DNA of 64,000 nt from Pseudopedobacter sp039918235 (GTDB lineage Bacteria; Bacteroidota; Bacteroidia; Sphingobacteriales; Sphingobacteriaceae). The stretch is from the NCBI GenBank assembly GCA_039918235.1, contig JBDSHZ010000043.1:1-64000 (forward strand), read 5' to 3'. The notes under the pieces were generated by a model that did not search any database, was not told the origin of the DNA, and saw nothing but the letters and a program-made list of their open reading frames with translations. How positions within the stretch are numbered: the first letter of the stretch is position 1; the number at the start of each line of letters is the position of its first letter. Below, piece after piece: positions 52,261 to 60,239 of this stretch. Made by a program: the position numbers and the translations under genes.

Positions 52261-53697
52261 ATGATGAAACTCAAAATGATAATTTTGCTTCTATTTTTTA
52301 GTGAAATTTTGGTTGCCCAAGATTCTTCTATTACTAGTGTTATTGATTTAATTAAGCTAGAAAAGGCTGATTCTACCAAAGCAAGATTGCTCGGGAAGCT
52401 ATCTTATGCTTATCAATACGTAGATTTTAATAAAAGTATTTACTACGCTGATAGCGCACTTAAACTCTCAAAAAAGATAAACTACAAGAAAGGAATTGCA
52501 AAATCATATAATTTTTTGGGCTTGGCGTATGCCACCATTGGCAAATTAGACTTGGCATTGCATAACTACCTATTGTCTTTAAAGGTTAACCAAAAAGCAG
52601 GCATTCAACCTGAGATGGCCAAAAACATGAATAATATTGGAGAAATATTAGTCAAAATTGGGGATGATAAAACAGCAGTTAAATATATCCGAAAAGCATA
52701 TCAGATTAATAAAAAGTATCACAATAAAAACTCAATGGCTATTTCTTTAAGCTTGATGTCTGATGTTTCTGCTAAAAGAAATCATTTTAAAAGCGCATTA
52801 GCACATTTGAACCAAGCTAAAGTTGAAGCAGGGTCTTCAATTGGGATTTTTGATGATGGTTTTTATTTTTTTAGGTTGGGAGAAATATATCTTAAAGCAG
52901 GAGAGCCAGATTCGGCAAGGCTTTACTTTAGAAAAGTACTAAGTTTAAAAGAGGCTGAACCAGACCAAAAAATTTCCTCGCTCTACGGCTTGTCTATCAT
53001 TGAAATGAATTTTGGAGAGTTTAATAAAAGCAGGAAAATACTGAATGAAGCGCTAAGTATCGCTAAAAAATCAAACGCCCAATTTGAATTCATTAGAATT
53101 TATAAAGCCTTAAGTGAAGTGTGCCTAAAATCAAATGACCTTAAATCCGCTCTTTTTTATATCCAAAAAAGAGATGATTTAAAAGACAAACTTTTAGGCT
53201 ATAAAACTTCTGGAAGAATATCAGGATCTTTAAACACCATCATAACCGAACAGAAAGAAGCTGAAAATGAACGATTAAGGTTAGAATCTAAGCTTACAGA
53301 AAATGAGCTTTCACTGCAAAAGACTGCTGTTTTAATATTGACAGTTGGGATTTTAGTTGCAATCTGCTTAAGTATATTGGCTTACAGGAACTTTAAAAGT
53401 AAGAATGAGACCAACAAAAAATTAAATATTGCCAATGATACCATCAATCAGTACAATATAGACTTAGAACAAAAAATAGAGAAAAGAACCCTTACCATCA
53501 CTAATCAAAATAAAAAGTTAAGAGAACTAGCATATTTTAACTCTCATACCGTTAGAAGGCATTTAGCCAACATATTAGGACTTATCCATTTAATGAAAGA
53601 CGAGACAGACAAAAAAGAATTTTTGGACCTGATAGAATCTGAAGCTAATTCTTTAGATAAAACCTTAAATGAGATCAATAAAATGATTGAAAATTAA
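52261..53697 (+). CDS. TPR signalling protein with a kinase-type dimerisation helix but no ATPase domain
   Basis: A 478-residue protein. Signal peptide (about 1-20), six or so TPR repeats (about 40-310, such as ARLYFRKVLSLKEAE), one membrane helix (about 355-375, LILTVGILVAICLSILAYR) and a cytoplasmic coiled coil. The end (LAYFNSHTVRRHLANILGLI) is like the H box of Bacteroidota kinases (SHxxRxxLANILGL), but the gene stops after the dimerisation helices: no N or G boxes follow and the next gene is convergent. It may be phosphorylated by, or dimerise with, another kinase (inference). Confidence 0.85.
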   Translation: MMKLKMIILLLFFSEILVAQDSSITSVIDLIKLEKADSTKARLLGKLSYAYQYVDFNKSIYYADSALKLSKKINYKKGIAKSYNFLGLAYATIGKLDLALHNYLLSLKVNQKAGIQPEMAKNMNNIGEILVKIGDDKTAVKYIRKAYQINKKYHNKNSMAISLSLMSDVSAKRNHFKSALAHLNQAKVEAGSSIGIFDDGFYFFRLGEIYLKAGEPDSARLYFRKVLSLKEAEPDQKISSLYGLSIIEMNFGEFNKSRKILNEALSIAKKSNAQFEFIRIYKALSEVCLKSNDLKSALFYIQKRDDLKDKLLGYKTSGRISGSLNTIITEQKEAENERLRLESKLTENELSLQKTAVLILTVGILVAICLSILAYRNFKSKNETNKKLNIANDTINQYNIDLEQKIEKRTLTITNQNKKLRELAYFNSHTVRRHLANILGLIHLMKDETDKKEFLDLIESEANSLDKTLNEINKMIEN

Positions 53698-53706
53698 TTC
53701 AAAAAA

Positions 53707-54063
53707 TTAACTCGTCATTTCCATAAAAGACCTGCTTTCCATTGCCATTTTATGATTGTACTCATTTGCTAAATTTTTATAGTTAATTAAATCTACAATG
53801 GTGCCTATAAAACATAATCCTCCAGTAAAAAGGTATAAAATTCCCATTCCAATTTGATTTGTTGCAAACCTTTGTACACCCGCAACAACGATAAAGCCCA
53901 AAAGACCTGCAAATAATATATGTTGCGGATCTCTTCTTTTACCACTATAAACCATTAAGAAACGATTTTTTTGTTCATCAGATAAATTTTGGGAAATTTC
54001 TTTTATAAACATCATTTCTTCTGGGGTGATGTTAGATAATGAGTATAGGTATTGTTCGTTCAT
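53707..54063 (-). CDS. TM2 domain-containing protein
   Basis: A 118-residue membrane protein. A cytoplasmic N-terminal part is followed by two helices joined by a short turn (ILFAGLLGFIVVAGVQRF and GILYLFTGGLCFIGTIVDL), the TM2 signature. The ATG at 54063 overlaps the upstream DUF2752 gene by 4 bases. The frame is open further upstream but that part is the antiparallel frame of DUF2752. Confidence 0.9.
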   Translation of the reverse strand: MNEQYLYSLSNITPEEMMFIKEISQNLSDEQKNRFLMVYSGKRRDPQHILFAGLLGFIVVAGVQRFATNQIGMGILYLFTGGLCFIGTIVDLINYKNLANEYNHKMAMESRSFMEMTS

Positions 54064-54341
54064 GAAGCTATTGTTTTTAAAGTAAGAGTGCAAATTCTGT
54101 AAATTATTACAAAAAAAGCAAAAATTCCGATAGGATGGGCATGCCAAGAATTTAGAAACTGAAAATGCATGAGATAATATAAGGAATGACCTAAGCCACA
54201 ACCAGGGCAAAATTTAAAACCTAACCAAGCCAAAGGGCATAAGCTGCTATGAGGAGACCCAACATCCATAAAATATAAAAACACCAGTGCGGTAACAAAG
54301 AAAAGTAGTTCTAAAGGAATTTTTTTATAGAGAGCTACCAA
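54060..54341 (-). CDS. DUF2752 domain protein
   Basis: A 93-residue membrane protein with the DUF2752 signature CPLAWLGFKFCPGCGLGHSLYYL. The three cysteines are conserved in the family; the function is unknown. The start must be TTG at 54341, since the stop of the upstream gene is the codon directly before it in the same frame. It is between DUF4199 and TM2 genes in a tight three-gene unit. Confidence 0.87.
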   Translation of the reverse strand: MVALYKKIPLELLFFVTALVFLYFMDVGSPHSSLCPLAWLGFKFCPGCGLGHSLYYLMHFQFLNSWHAHPIGIFAFFVIIYRICTLTLKTIAS

Positions 54342-54749
54342 TTATAATTGTTTTGGGGTATTCATTAATAAAAGAGAATTTACGATGGTAAAAAGCAATC
54401 CGATAACGATAGCTCCAAAAACACGCTCCATGTAATCTACAGTTAAATCCTGAGCAAAAATAGAGATGTAAATGAAACTGCTTCCCGCGGCTAATAACCC
54501 ACCTATTGCCAATATCTTAAAGCCTTCAAAAATACCTTCGAAAAAAGATAATTTCCCGCCTAACTCCTTTTTATATCCTCTAATTCCAAAATAAAGTCCA
54601 AGGAAAGGAATGAGGATAGAAGTGTATTCTAACCAATTATTGTTAGACTCTTCTACATTTTGTGGGTTATAGCCAAATAGCTGCATTAAAGCAATCCATA
54701 TTCCAGAAACCACGCCTATGATGATCCCTGAAATAACTGCGTTTCTCAT
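54342..54749 (-). CDS. DUF4199 domain protein
   Basis: A 135-residue membrane protein with four predicted helices, matching DUF4199 (GIIIGVVSGIWIALMQLFGY, FLGLYFGIRGYKKELGGKLSF). The function is unknown. It is the first gene of the unit with DUF2752 and TM2, all membrane proteins. Confidence 0.87.
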   Translation of the reverse strand: MRNAVISGIIIGVVSGIWIALMQLFGYNPQNVEESNNNWLEYTSILIPFLGLYFGIRGYKKELGGKLSFFEGIFEGFKILAIGGLLAAGSSFIYISIFAQDLTVDYMERVFGAIVIGLLFTIVNSLLLMNTPKQL

Positions 54750-54835
54750 AATTCTTAATTTGTAAAATTAAATATAAAATTAATTAAGGGTTTTTAACAA
54801 CCAAATTGATGCTTATATGTTTAAATCTCATTAGC

Positions 54836-54843
54836 TATATTTG
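54836..54843 (+). promoter_or_regulatory. -7 promoter element of mfd
   Basis: TATATTTG at 54836-54843 is a perfect TAnnTTTG match, 16 bases before the mfd ATG. No convincing -33 TTG at the usual spacing. Confidence 0.4.
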
Positions 54844-54859
54844 CATCAAGCACCCATCA

Positions 54860-57800
54860 ATGAATATTAAAGAGATACTGGAAAAATATAAGACCGATGA
54901 AAGGATTCTTAAACTAACTAAGGCTGTTCAGTCTAAAAATTCTAGAATTCAGTTAAAAGGTCTCATTGGTTCTCTTGACGCATTTGTTGCCACGGCCAAT
55001 TATTTTTTGAACCATAGAAATATGGTTTTTGTTTTGCCAGATAGAGAAGAAGCTAATTATTTTCAAGCTGATTTAGAGAATTTAATGGAGAAAGAAGTCC
55101 TGATTTTTCCATCTTCTTACCGTAAATCTTTTGATTTTACGCAGACAGATTCGGCAAATGTGCTGATGAGGGCAGAAGTTTTAAATGAATTGAACCATGC
55201 TTCTGAATTTGGGAATTTGATTGTTACTTATCCTGAGGCTATGGCCGAAAAGGTAATTGATAGAAATGCACTTATCAAAAACACGTTAGAAATTTCTATC
55301 AATAATAAGTTGAGTATTGAGTTTATCAATGAATTTTTAATTGATTATGATTTTGAAAGAACCGATTTTGTTTATGAGCCTGGGCAGTTTTCTGTTCGTG
55401 GCGGAATAGTAGATATCTTCTCTTTTTCTCATGATTTACCTTACCGGATAGAGTTTTTTGGCGATCATATCGAGTCTATCAGAACTTTTGAGATTGAAGA
55501 TCAGCTATCTGTTGAGCAGGTAAAATCCATTACCATTGTTCCTAATGTGCAGGCTAAATTTTTAACAGAAAGCAATATTTCTTTGCTCGAATTTATTGAT
55601 AGAGATGCCGTAATCTGGTTTAAAGATGTAGCGTTTACACTTGATATTATCAAAACTGGCCATAAAAAAGCAGTGGAATTATGGAAAGCATTATCTGCCG
55701 AGCAAAAAAAGCAAAACCAAGATTGGATTGATCCGAAATTTGCTTTTACCAATGAGAAAATGATTGCAGATCAGCTCAATGATTTTCCTGTTGTTGAATT
55801 TGGCAAGCAATTTTTTTATCACGCAACAGAAGTGATTAATTTTGATGCCCGTCCGCAGCCTTCCTTTAATAAAGATTTTAACTTACTTATTCACAACATT
55901 AAGCAAAACGAGGAGCAGAAAATCGAGAATTTTATCTTAACGGATTCTTCTAAACAACAGGAACGTTTGTTTGCCATTTTTGATGATCTGGATAAAAAAG
56001 TAAAGTTTCATCCCTTAAATATTTCCATCCGAGAAGGATTTATTGATCATACGCTAAAAATAGCCTGCTATACAGATCATCAAATATTTGATAGGTATTA
56101 TAAATATAAACTCAAAAGAGGTTATGCCAAATCTCAGGCAATTACGCTGAAAGAACTCCGCGATTTAAAACCTGGCGATTACATTACGCACATAGATCAC
56201 GGCATTGGTAAATATGCCGGGTTGGAAAAGGTAGAAGTAAATGATAAAGTACAGGAAATGATCCGTTTGGTTTATGCCGATAACGATTTGCTGTACGTAA
56301 ATATAAATTCGCTAAACCGTATTTCTAAATATGCAGGTAAAGACGGGCACCAGCCTAAAATGAATAAATTAGGCACTGATGTTTGGGACAAGCTAAAAAA
56401 AACCACAAAAAAAAAAGTTAAAGACATTGCCCGTGACCTGATCAAACTTTACGCCTTACGTAAAGCACAAGAGGGAATGTCGTTCTCACCTGATACGTAT
56501 TTACAGAATGAATTGGAAGCTTCTTTTATTTATGAAGATACACCAGATCAGGTTAAGGCTACTTCGGATGTAAAAAAAGACATGGAATCGCCTCACCCAA
56601 TGGACCGCTTGGTTTGCGGTGATGTGGGTTTTGGTAAAACTGAGATTGCCATTAGGGCAGCGTTTAAAGCTGCTACAGATGGAAAGCAGGTGGCTATTTT
56701 GGTGCCTACTACCATCTTGGCCATGCAACATTATAAAACTTTTAATGAGCGTTTAGCAGATTTTCCTGTCAGGATAGATTATATCAATCGATTTAAATCC
56801 TCAAAGCAAGTAAAAGATACCTTAGAAGCTTTGAAAGTTGGAAAAGTGGACATCATTATTGGTACGCATAAATTGGTTAGTAAAGATGTAAAGTTTAAAG
56901 ATTTAGGTCTTTTAATTATAGATGAAGAACAAAAATTTGGTGTTACTGTAAAAGAAAAACTGAAGCAGTTTAGGGCAAATGTTGATACCTTAACTTTAAC
57001 TGCAACACCAATTCCACGGACGTTGCACTTTTCCTTAATGGGTGCAAGGGATTTATCCATTATGCAAACACCGCCACCAAACCGCCAGGCGGTACAAACA
57101 GAGTTGCATGTTTTTAATGATAAATTGATTAAAGAAGCAGTGGAATATGAATTGGACCGGGACGGACAGGTTTTCTTTATCCATAACCGGGTTGCCGACT
57201 TGCGCCAGTTAGGTGGTTTAATTCAGAAACTGGTACCCAAAGCAAAAATTGCCATTGCACACGGGCAATTAGAAGGGGACAAACTGGAAGATATTATGCT
57301 CGATTTTATTGAGGGTAAGTATGATGTTTTAATAGCGACTACAATTATTGAATCAGGTTTGGATGTTCCAAACGCGAATACCATGTTGATCAATCATGCG
57401 CACATGTTCGGTTTGAGTGATCTGCACCAAATGCGTGGAAGGGTTGGGCGTTCCAACAAAAAAGCTTTCTGTTATTTATTGAGTCCGCCTTTGTCAACTT
57501 TAACTTCTGAAGCCAGGAAAAGATTGAGTGCCATTGAAGAATTTTCTGATTTAGGAAGCGGTTTTAATGTAGCGATGCGGGATTTGGACATCCGCGGAAG
57601 CGGAAACCTTTTGGGCGCAGAGCAAAGCGGTTTTATTGCCGAAATCGGTTTTGATATGTACCATAAAATTTTGGATGAAGCTATTCAGGAATTAAAGGAA
57701 GATGAATTTAAGGGGTTATTTACTGATGATAAACCTCGCCCGTTTGTAAGCTTTACGCAGATTGATACCGATATGGAATTGATGATTCCTGACGAATACG

Positions 57801-58210
57801 TCACCAATATTCAGGAACGATATAATTTATATACCGAGCTTTCTAAAATTGAAACTCAAATACAACTAGATGCTTTTGCCAAGGAATTGCATGACCGTTT
57901 TGGTCCGTTGCCAAAGCAGGTGAGAGATTTGTTAAGAACGGTTGAATTGCAGTGGATTGGAAAGGAAATTGGTTTGGAAAAAATCAGTTGGAAAAAAGGA
58001 GTGCTGAGAGGATATTTTGTTTCAGATAAGCAATCCAAATATTTTGAATCAGAAGCGTTCGGTAGGATTTTATCTTTTGCACAACAAAACCCTAGAAATG
58101 TAAATTTGAAAGAGGTTAAAAATACCTTGAGAATTGCCATTGAAGGAATCAGAACCATAGAGGATGCGATTTTTGCGCTAGAGCAAATGCGGGATCCGGT
58201 GATGATTTAG
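54860..58210 (+). CDS. mfd: Transcription-repair coupling factor
   Basis: A 1116-residue SF2 translocase that removes stalled RNA polymerase and recruits UvrA. In order: UvrB-homology region (about 1-340), RNA polymerase-interaction domain (about 430-510, PGDYITHIDHGIGKYAGLE), helicase domains with Walker A GDVGFGKTE (about 587-595) and DEEQKFG (about 688), then TRG and C-terminal domain. ATG at 54860 is chosen: the upstream frame from 54806 has no homology-like content and the -7 element lies between. The last 43 bases are repeated, diverged, at 59020-59062. Confidence 0.97.
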   Translation: MNIKEILEKYKTDERILKLTKAVQSKNSRIQLKGLIGSLDAFVATANYFLNHRNMVFVLPDREEANYFQADLENLMEKEVLIFPSSYRKSFDFTQTDSANVLMRAEVLNELNHASEFGNLIVTYPEAMAEKVIDRNALIKNTLEISINNKLSIEFINEFLIDYDFERTDFVYEPGQFSVRGGIVDIFSFSHDLPYRIEFFGDHIESIRTFEIEDQLSVEQVKSITIVPNVQAKFLTESNISLLEFIDRDAVIWFKDVAFTLDIIKTGHKKAVELWKALSAEQKKQNQDWIDPKFAFTNEKMIADQLNDFPVVEFGKQFFYHATEVINFDARPQPSFNKDFNLLIHNIKQNEEQKIENFILTDSSKQQERLFAIFDDLDKKVKFHPLNISIREGFIDHTLKIACYTDHQIFDRYYKYKLKRGYAKSQAITLKELRDLKPGDYITHIDHGIGKYAGLEKVEVNDKVQEMIRLVYADNDLLYVNINSLNRISKYAGKDGHQPKMNKLGTDVWDKLKKTTKKKVKDIARDLIKLYALRKAQEGMSFSPDTYLQNELEASFIYEDTPDQVKATSDVKKDMESPHPMDRLVCGDVGFGKTEIAIRAAFKAATDGKQVAILVPTTILAMQHYKTFNERLADFPVRIDYINRFKSSKQVKDTLEALKVGKVDIIIGTHKLVSKDVKFKDLGLLIIDEEQKFGVTVKEKLKQFRANVDTLTLTATPIPRTLHFSLMGARDLSIMQTPPPNRQAVQTELHVFNDKLIKEAVEYELDRDGQVFFIHNRVADLRQLGGLIQKLVPKAKIAIAHGQLEGDKLEDIMLDFIEGKYDVLIATTIIESGLDVPNANTMLINHAHMFGLSDLHQMRGRVGRSNKKAFCYLLSPPLSTLTSEARKRLSAIEEFSDLGSGFNVAMRDLDIRGSGNLLGAEQSGFIAEIGFDMYHKILDEAIQELKEDEFKGLFTDDKPRPFVSFTQIDTDMELMIPDEYVTNIQERYNLYTELSKIETQIQLDAFAKELHDRFGPLPKQVRDLLRTVELQWIGKEIGLEKISWKKGVLRGYFVSDKQSKYFESEAFGRILSFAQQNPRNVNLKEVKNTLRIAIEGIRTIEDAIFALEQMRDPVMI

Positions 58211-58212
58211 AA
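58170..58212. repeat. Direct repeat, left copy (mfd 3' end)
   Basis: The last 41 bases of mfd plus AA. It matches 59020-59062 at 37 of 43 positions by my count. It encodes FALEQMRDPVMI and the stop codon. Confidence 0.85.
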
Positions 58213-58355
58213 AGAACAGGCCTCAGCCTGTGAAGACCATAAACTTCGGAACTAGTAATAGATTAAGCGTTCATATTTGTTGAATTTTCAATTTTATTGA
58301 TTGATAATTGAATTGGTTATATTTACATGTATAAATAAAACCATCTGAAAGGTCT

Positions 58356-58556
58356 ATGAAGGAACGCAAAATGCAAATGGTAATCCATAAAGTAAAAATG
58401 GATGAAGAAGATGAGATAGATGTTCAGTTTTGGTTAGGAAAATCTGCCTCCGATAGGATTGCCGAGGTTACTAGATTAAGATATGAGTATTATACTTGGC
58501 TTTTAGGGGAATTTCCAACTCAAATTCAAAAAACTGTAAATCGGAAAAAGTTATGA
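58356..58556 (+). CDS. Small partner of a nucleotidyltransferase, antitoxin-like
   Basis: A 66-residue charged soluble protein. The features IHKVKMDEEDEIDVQFWLGKS and LRYEYYTWLLGEFP are the pattern of small proteins that precede nucleotidyltransferase genes in Bacteroidota. It ends in an ATGA overlap with the nucleotidyltransferase gene. By gene order it would be the antitoxin or adaptor in a toxin-antitoxin-like pair (inference). No recognised DNA-binding motif. Confidence 0.75.
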   Translation: MKERKMQMVIHKVKMDEEDEIDVQFWLGKSASDRIAEVTRLRYEYYTWLLGEFPTQIQKTVNRKKL

Positions 58557-59017
58557 TTTTTGAGCAAGATTTTATAGATTTTGTTCAGTTAATGAACCAA
58601 CATGAAGTAAAATATCTGATTGTTGGCGCACATGCTCTTTCTTTTCATGGAAGACCTAGACATACTGGTGATTTAGATATTTGGATCAAACCTGATTTAG
58701 CCAATGCTAGCAAAATGATTTCTGTTATCCAAGATTTTGGTTTTGGCTCTTTGGGATTGAGTGAAGCCGATTTTTTACTAGAAAATTATGTTACTCAATT
58801 GGGTTATCCTCCTTTAAGAATAGATATTCTAAATGCAATTTCAGGAGTAAATTTTGATGAAGCCTATTTAGAAAAAGTTGAAACAGAAGTAGATGATTTG
58901 AAAATAGTATTCATCAGTATAAATGATTTTATTAAGAATAAGCAAGCTACCGGCAGGGCAAAAGATTTGGGTGACATTGAAAGCTTAACCAAGAAAAATA
59001 AAACCAAAAAAAAGTGA
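58553..59017 (+). CDS. Nucleotidyltransferase-fold protein (AbiEii/DUF6036-like)
   Basis: A 154-residue protein with a minimal nucleotidyltransferase domain. The helix VKYLIVGAHALSFHGRPRHTGDLDIWIKP contains the catalytic DxD pair (DLDIW); RIDILNAISG supplies a third acidic residue. Members of this group occur as toxins of abortive-infection or MNT-type systems. The ATG at 58553 in the ATGA overlap is chosen; the frame is open further into the upstream gene. The Lys-rich end (KKNKTKKK) may be flexible. Confidence 0.85.
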   Translation: MIFEQDFIDFVQLMNQHEVKYLIVGAHALSFHGRPRHTGDLDIWIKPDLANASKMISVIQDFGFGSLGLSEADFLLENYVTQLGYPPLRIDILNAISGVNFDEAYLEKVETEVDDLKIVFISINDFIKNKQATGRAKDLGDIESLTKKNKTKKK

Positions 59018-59019
59018 TG

Positions 59020-59062
59020 TTTTTGCTTTGGAGTACATGCGGGATTCGGTGATGATTTAGAA
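59020..59062. repeat. Direct repeat, right copy (vestigial mfd 3' end)
   Basis: A diverged copy of the mfd 3' end: read in frame it gives FALEYMRDSVMI and a stop, against FALEQMRDPVMI in mfd. It starts just after the nucleotidyltransferase stop codon and has no start of its own. Together with 58170-58212 it brackets an insertion of about 0.85 kb. Confidence 0.85.
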
Positions 59063-59188
59063 TAATGATTAGCGGGTTCTTTATTTAAAAGCTGGCTTAA
59101 ACTAAAAAAATTTGGTTTATTTGCGTAATAAACACCCATTTATCACATTAGATTTCTAAAAACCTTCTGAAATCATTTCCTTTGTCTT

Positions 59189-60187
59189 ATGGATAGCTTT
59201 AAATTTTACTTTATTCTAATCACGCTTTCTCTGGTTTTCTTAACGGTTAGGAATACGCAGGCTCAAGAAAATAGGATAGATTCTATAGAAGTATATGAGA
59301 TTCAGCCTAAAAAAAATCCTTTTTATAGCAGGCCCCCAATTTTTTTTATCTATAAAAGAGTTTTGCCAATAAGTACTATAGATTTAAAAGTTAACTATTG
59401 GAAAACCAATTTAATTTTCGGTATCAATTTAAATCAAGCTGCATTTAGTGATAATTGGAGTTCTGGCGGGGTAAATTCTATTGCATTAGGTTCGTTGTTA
59501 AGCTATAAAGCAGAGTATGATAAATCAGGTAAAAACTTTACTTCAGTAGTGGAACTAAAATATGGCAAACTAAAAAACAAAGGACAGTTAGAGCGTAAAA
59601 CTAATGACCGTATTTTTTTTGATAACAAGGGCGCAATTGCTCTTTCAAAAAACTGGAGCTTTTTTGGTTCTGTGAGTTTTGAATCACAGTTTGATTTAGG
59701 TTATACTTACGGTAAAGACGCTCAAGGACTTGAAACCAGAAAAGTGATTTCTAAATTTATGGCACCTGGTTATTTAACGGAATCTGTAGGTTTTGAATAT
59801 CAGCCAAAAAAATATTTTAGTCTTCGTTTAGGTACGGGTACTGCCCGCCAAACATTTTTATTAGATACCACATTATATAAAAACAACCCTAAAAACTTTG
59901 GTGTTGATATCGGTAAAAAATTTAGAAACGAGCTGGCTTTTCAGGCTGTTGCCAATTTTGATAAGGATATTATAGAAAACCTGAACCTTAAATCAAGGTA
60001 CCTGCTTTTTGCTGCTTATGAAAAACTTACCGGGATTGATCAACGCCTTGACGTTACTTTAACCGCAAAAGTAAATAAATTGATTAACGTAACTGTAGGA
60101 GCTACCGCTTTATACGATGACGACTTTAGTGGAGATATCCAATATAGCCAAAGTTTGGCTTTAGGGGTTTTGTTTAAACTCCGATAA
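59189..60187 (+). CDS. DUF3078 domain outer-membrane protein
   Basis: A 332-residue protein with a signal peptide (FYFILITLSLVFLTVRNTQA). The mature part has alternating beta strands as in a barrel, with DUF3078-like segments (INLNQAAFSDNWSSGGVNS, VELKYGKLKNKG, ALSKNWSFFGSVSFESQFDLGY). It is probably an outer-membrane protein; the function is unknown. It is convergent with the DUF5916 gene. Confidence 0.88.
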   Translation: MDSFKFYFILITLSLVFLTVRNTQAQENRIDSIEVYEIQPKKNPFYSRPPIFFIYKRVLPISTIDLKVNYWKTNLIFGINLNQAAFSDNWSSGGVNSIALGSLLSYKAEYDKSGKNFTSVVELKYGKLKNKGQLERKTNDRIFFDNKGAIALSKNWSFFGSVSFESQFDLGYTYGKDAQGLETRKVISKFMAPGYLTESVGFEYQPKKYFSLRLGTGTARQTFLLDTTLYKNNPKNFGVDIGKKFRNELAFQAVANFDKDIIENLNLKSRYLLFAAYEKLTGIDQRLDVTLTAKVNKLINVTVGATALYDDDFSGDIQYSQSLALGVLFKLR

Positions 60188-60190
60188 AAT

Positions 60191-60220
60191 AAAAAAGGCG
60201 CCCCACGTTCCGGGGCGCCT
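60191..60220 (-). terminator. Terminator of the DUF5916 gene
   Basis: AGGCGCCCC (60196-60204) and GGGGCGCCT (60212-60220) form a GC-rich perfect stem. The A run at 60191-60196 is a T run on the minus strand, so it ends the gene that stops at 60240. Confidence 0.85.
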
Positions 60221-60239
60221 ACCTGCATTAACACTTTTA

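Noticed and set aside
54806..54859. Longer N-terminus of mfd starting at 54806
   Set aside because: The extra 18 residues resemble no Mfd start, and a perfect -7 promoter element lies within this stretch, so transcription probably begins after it.
58216..58231. Hairpin ACAGGC/GCCTGT after mfd as its terminator
   Set aside because: The 6-bp stem with a CTCA loop has no following T run, so it is not a convincing intrinsic terminator; it may be part of the inserted cassette.
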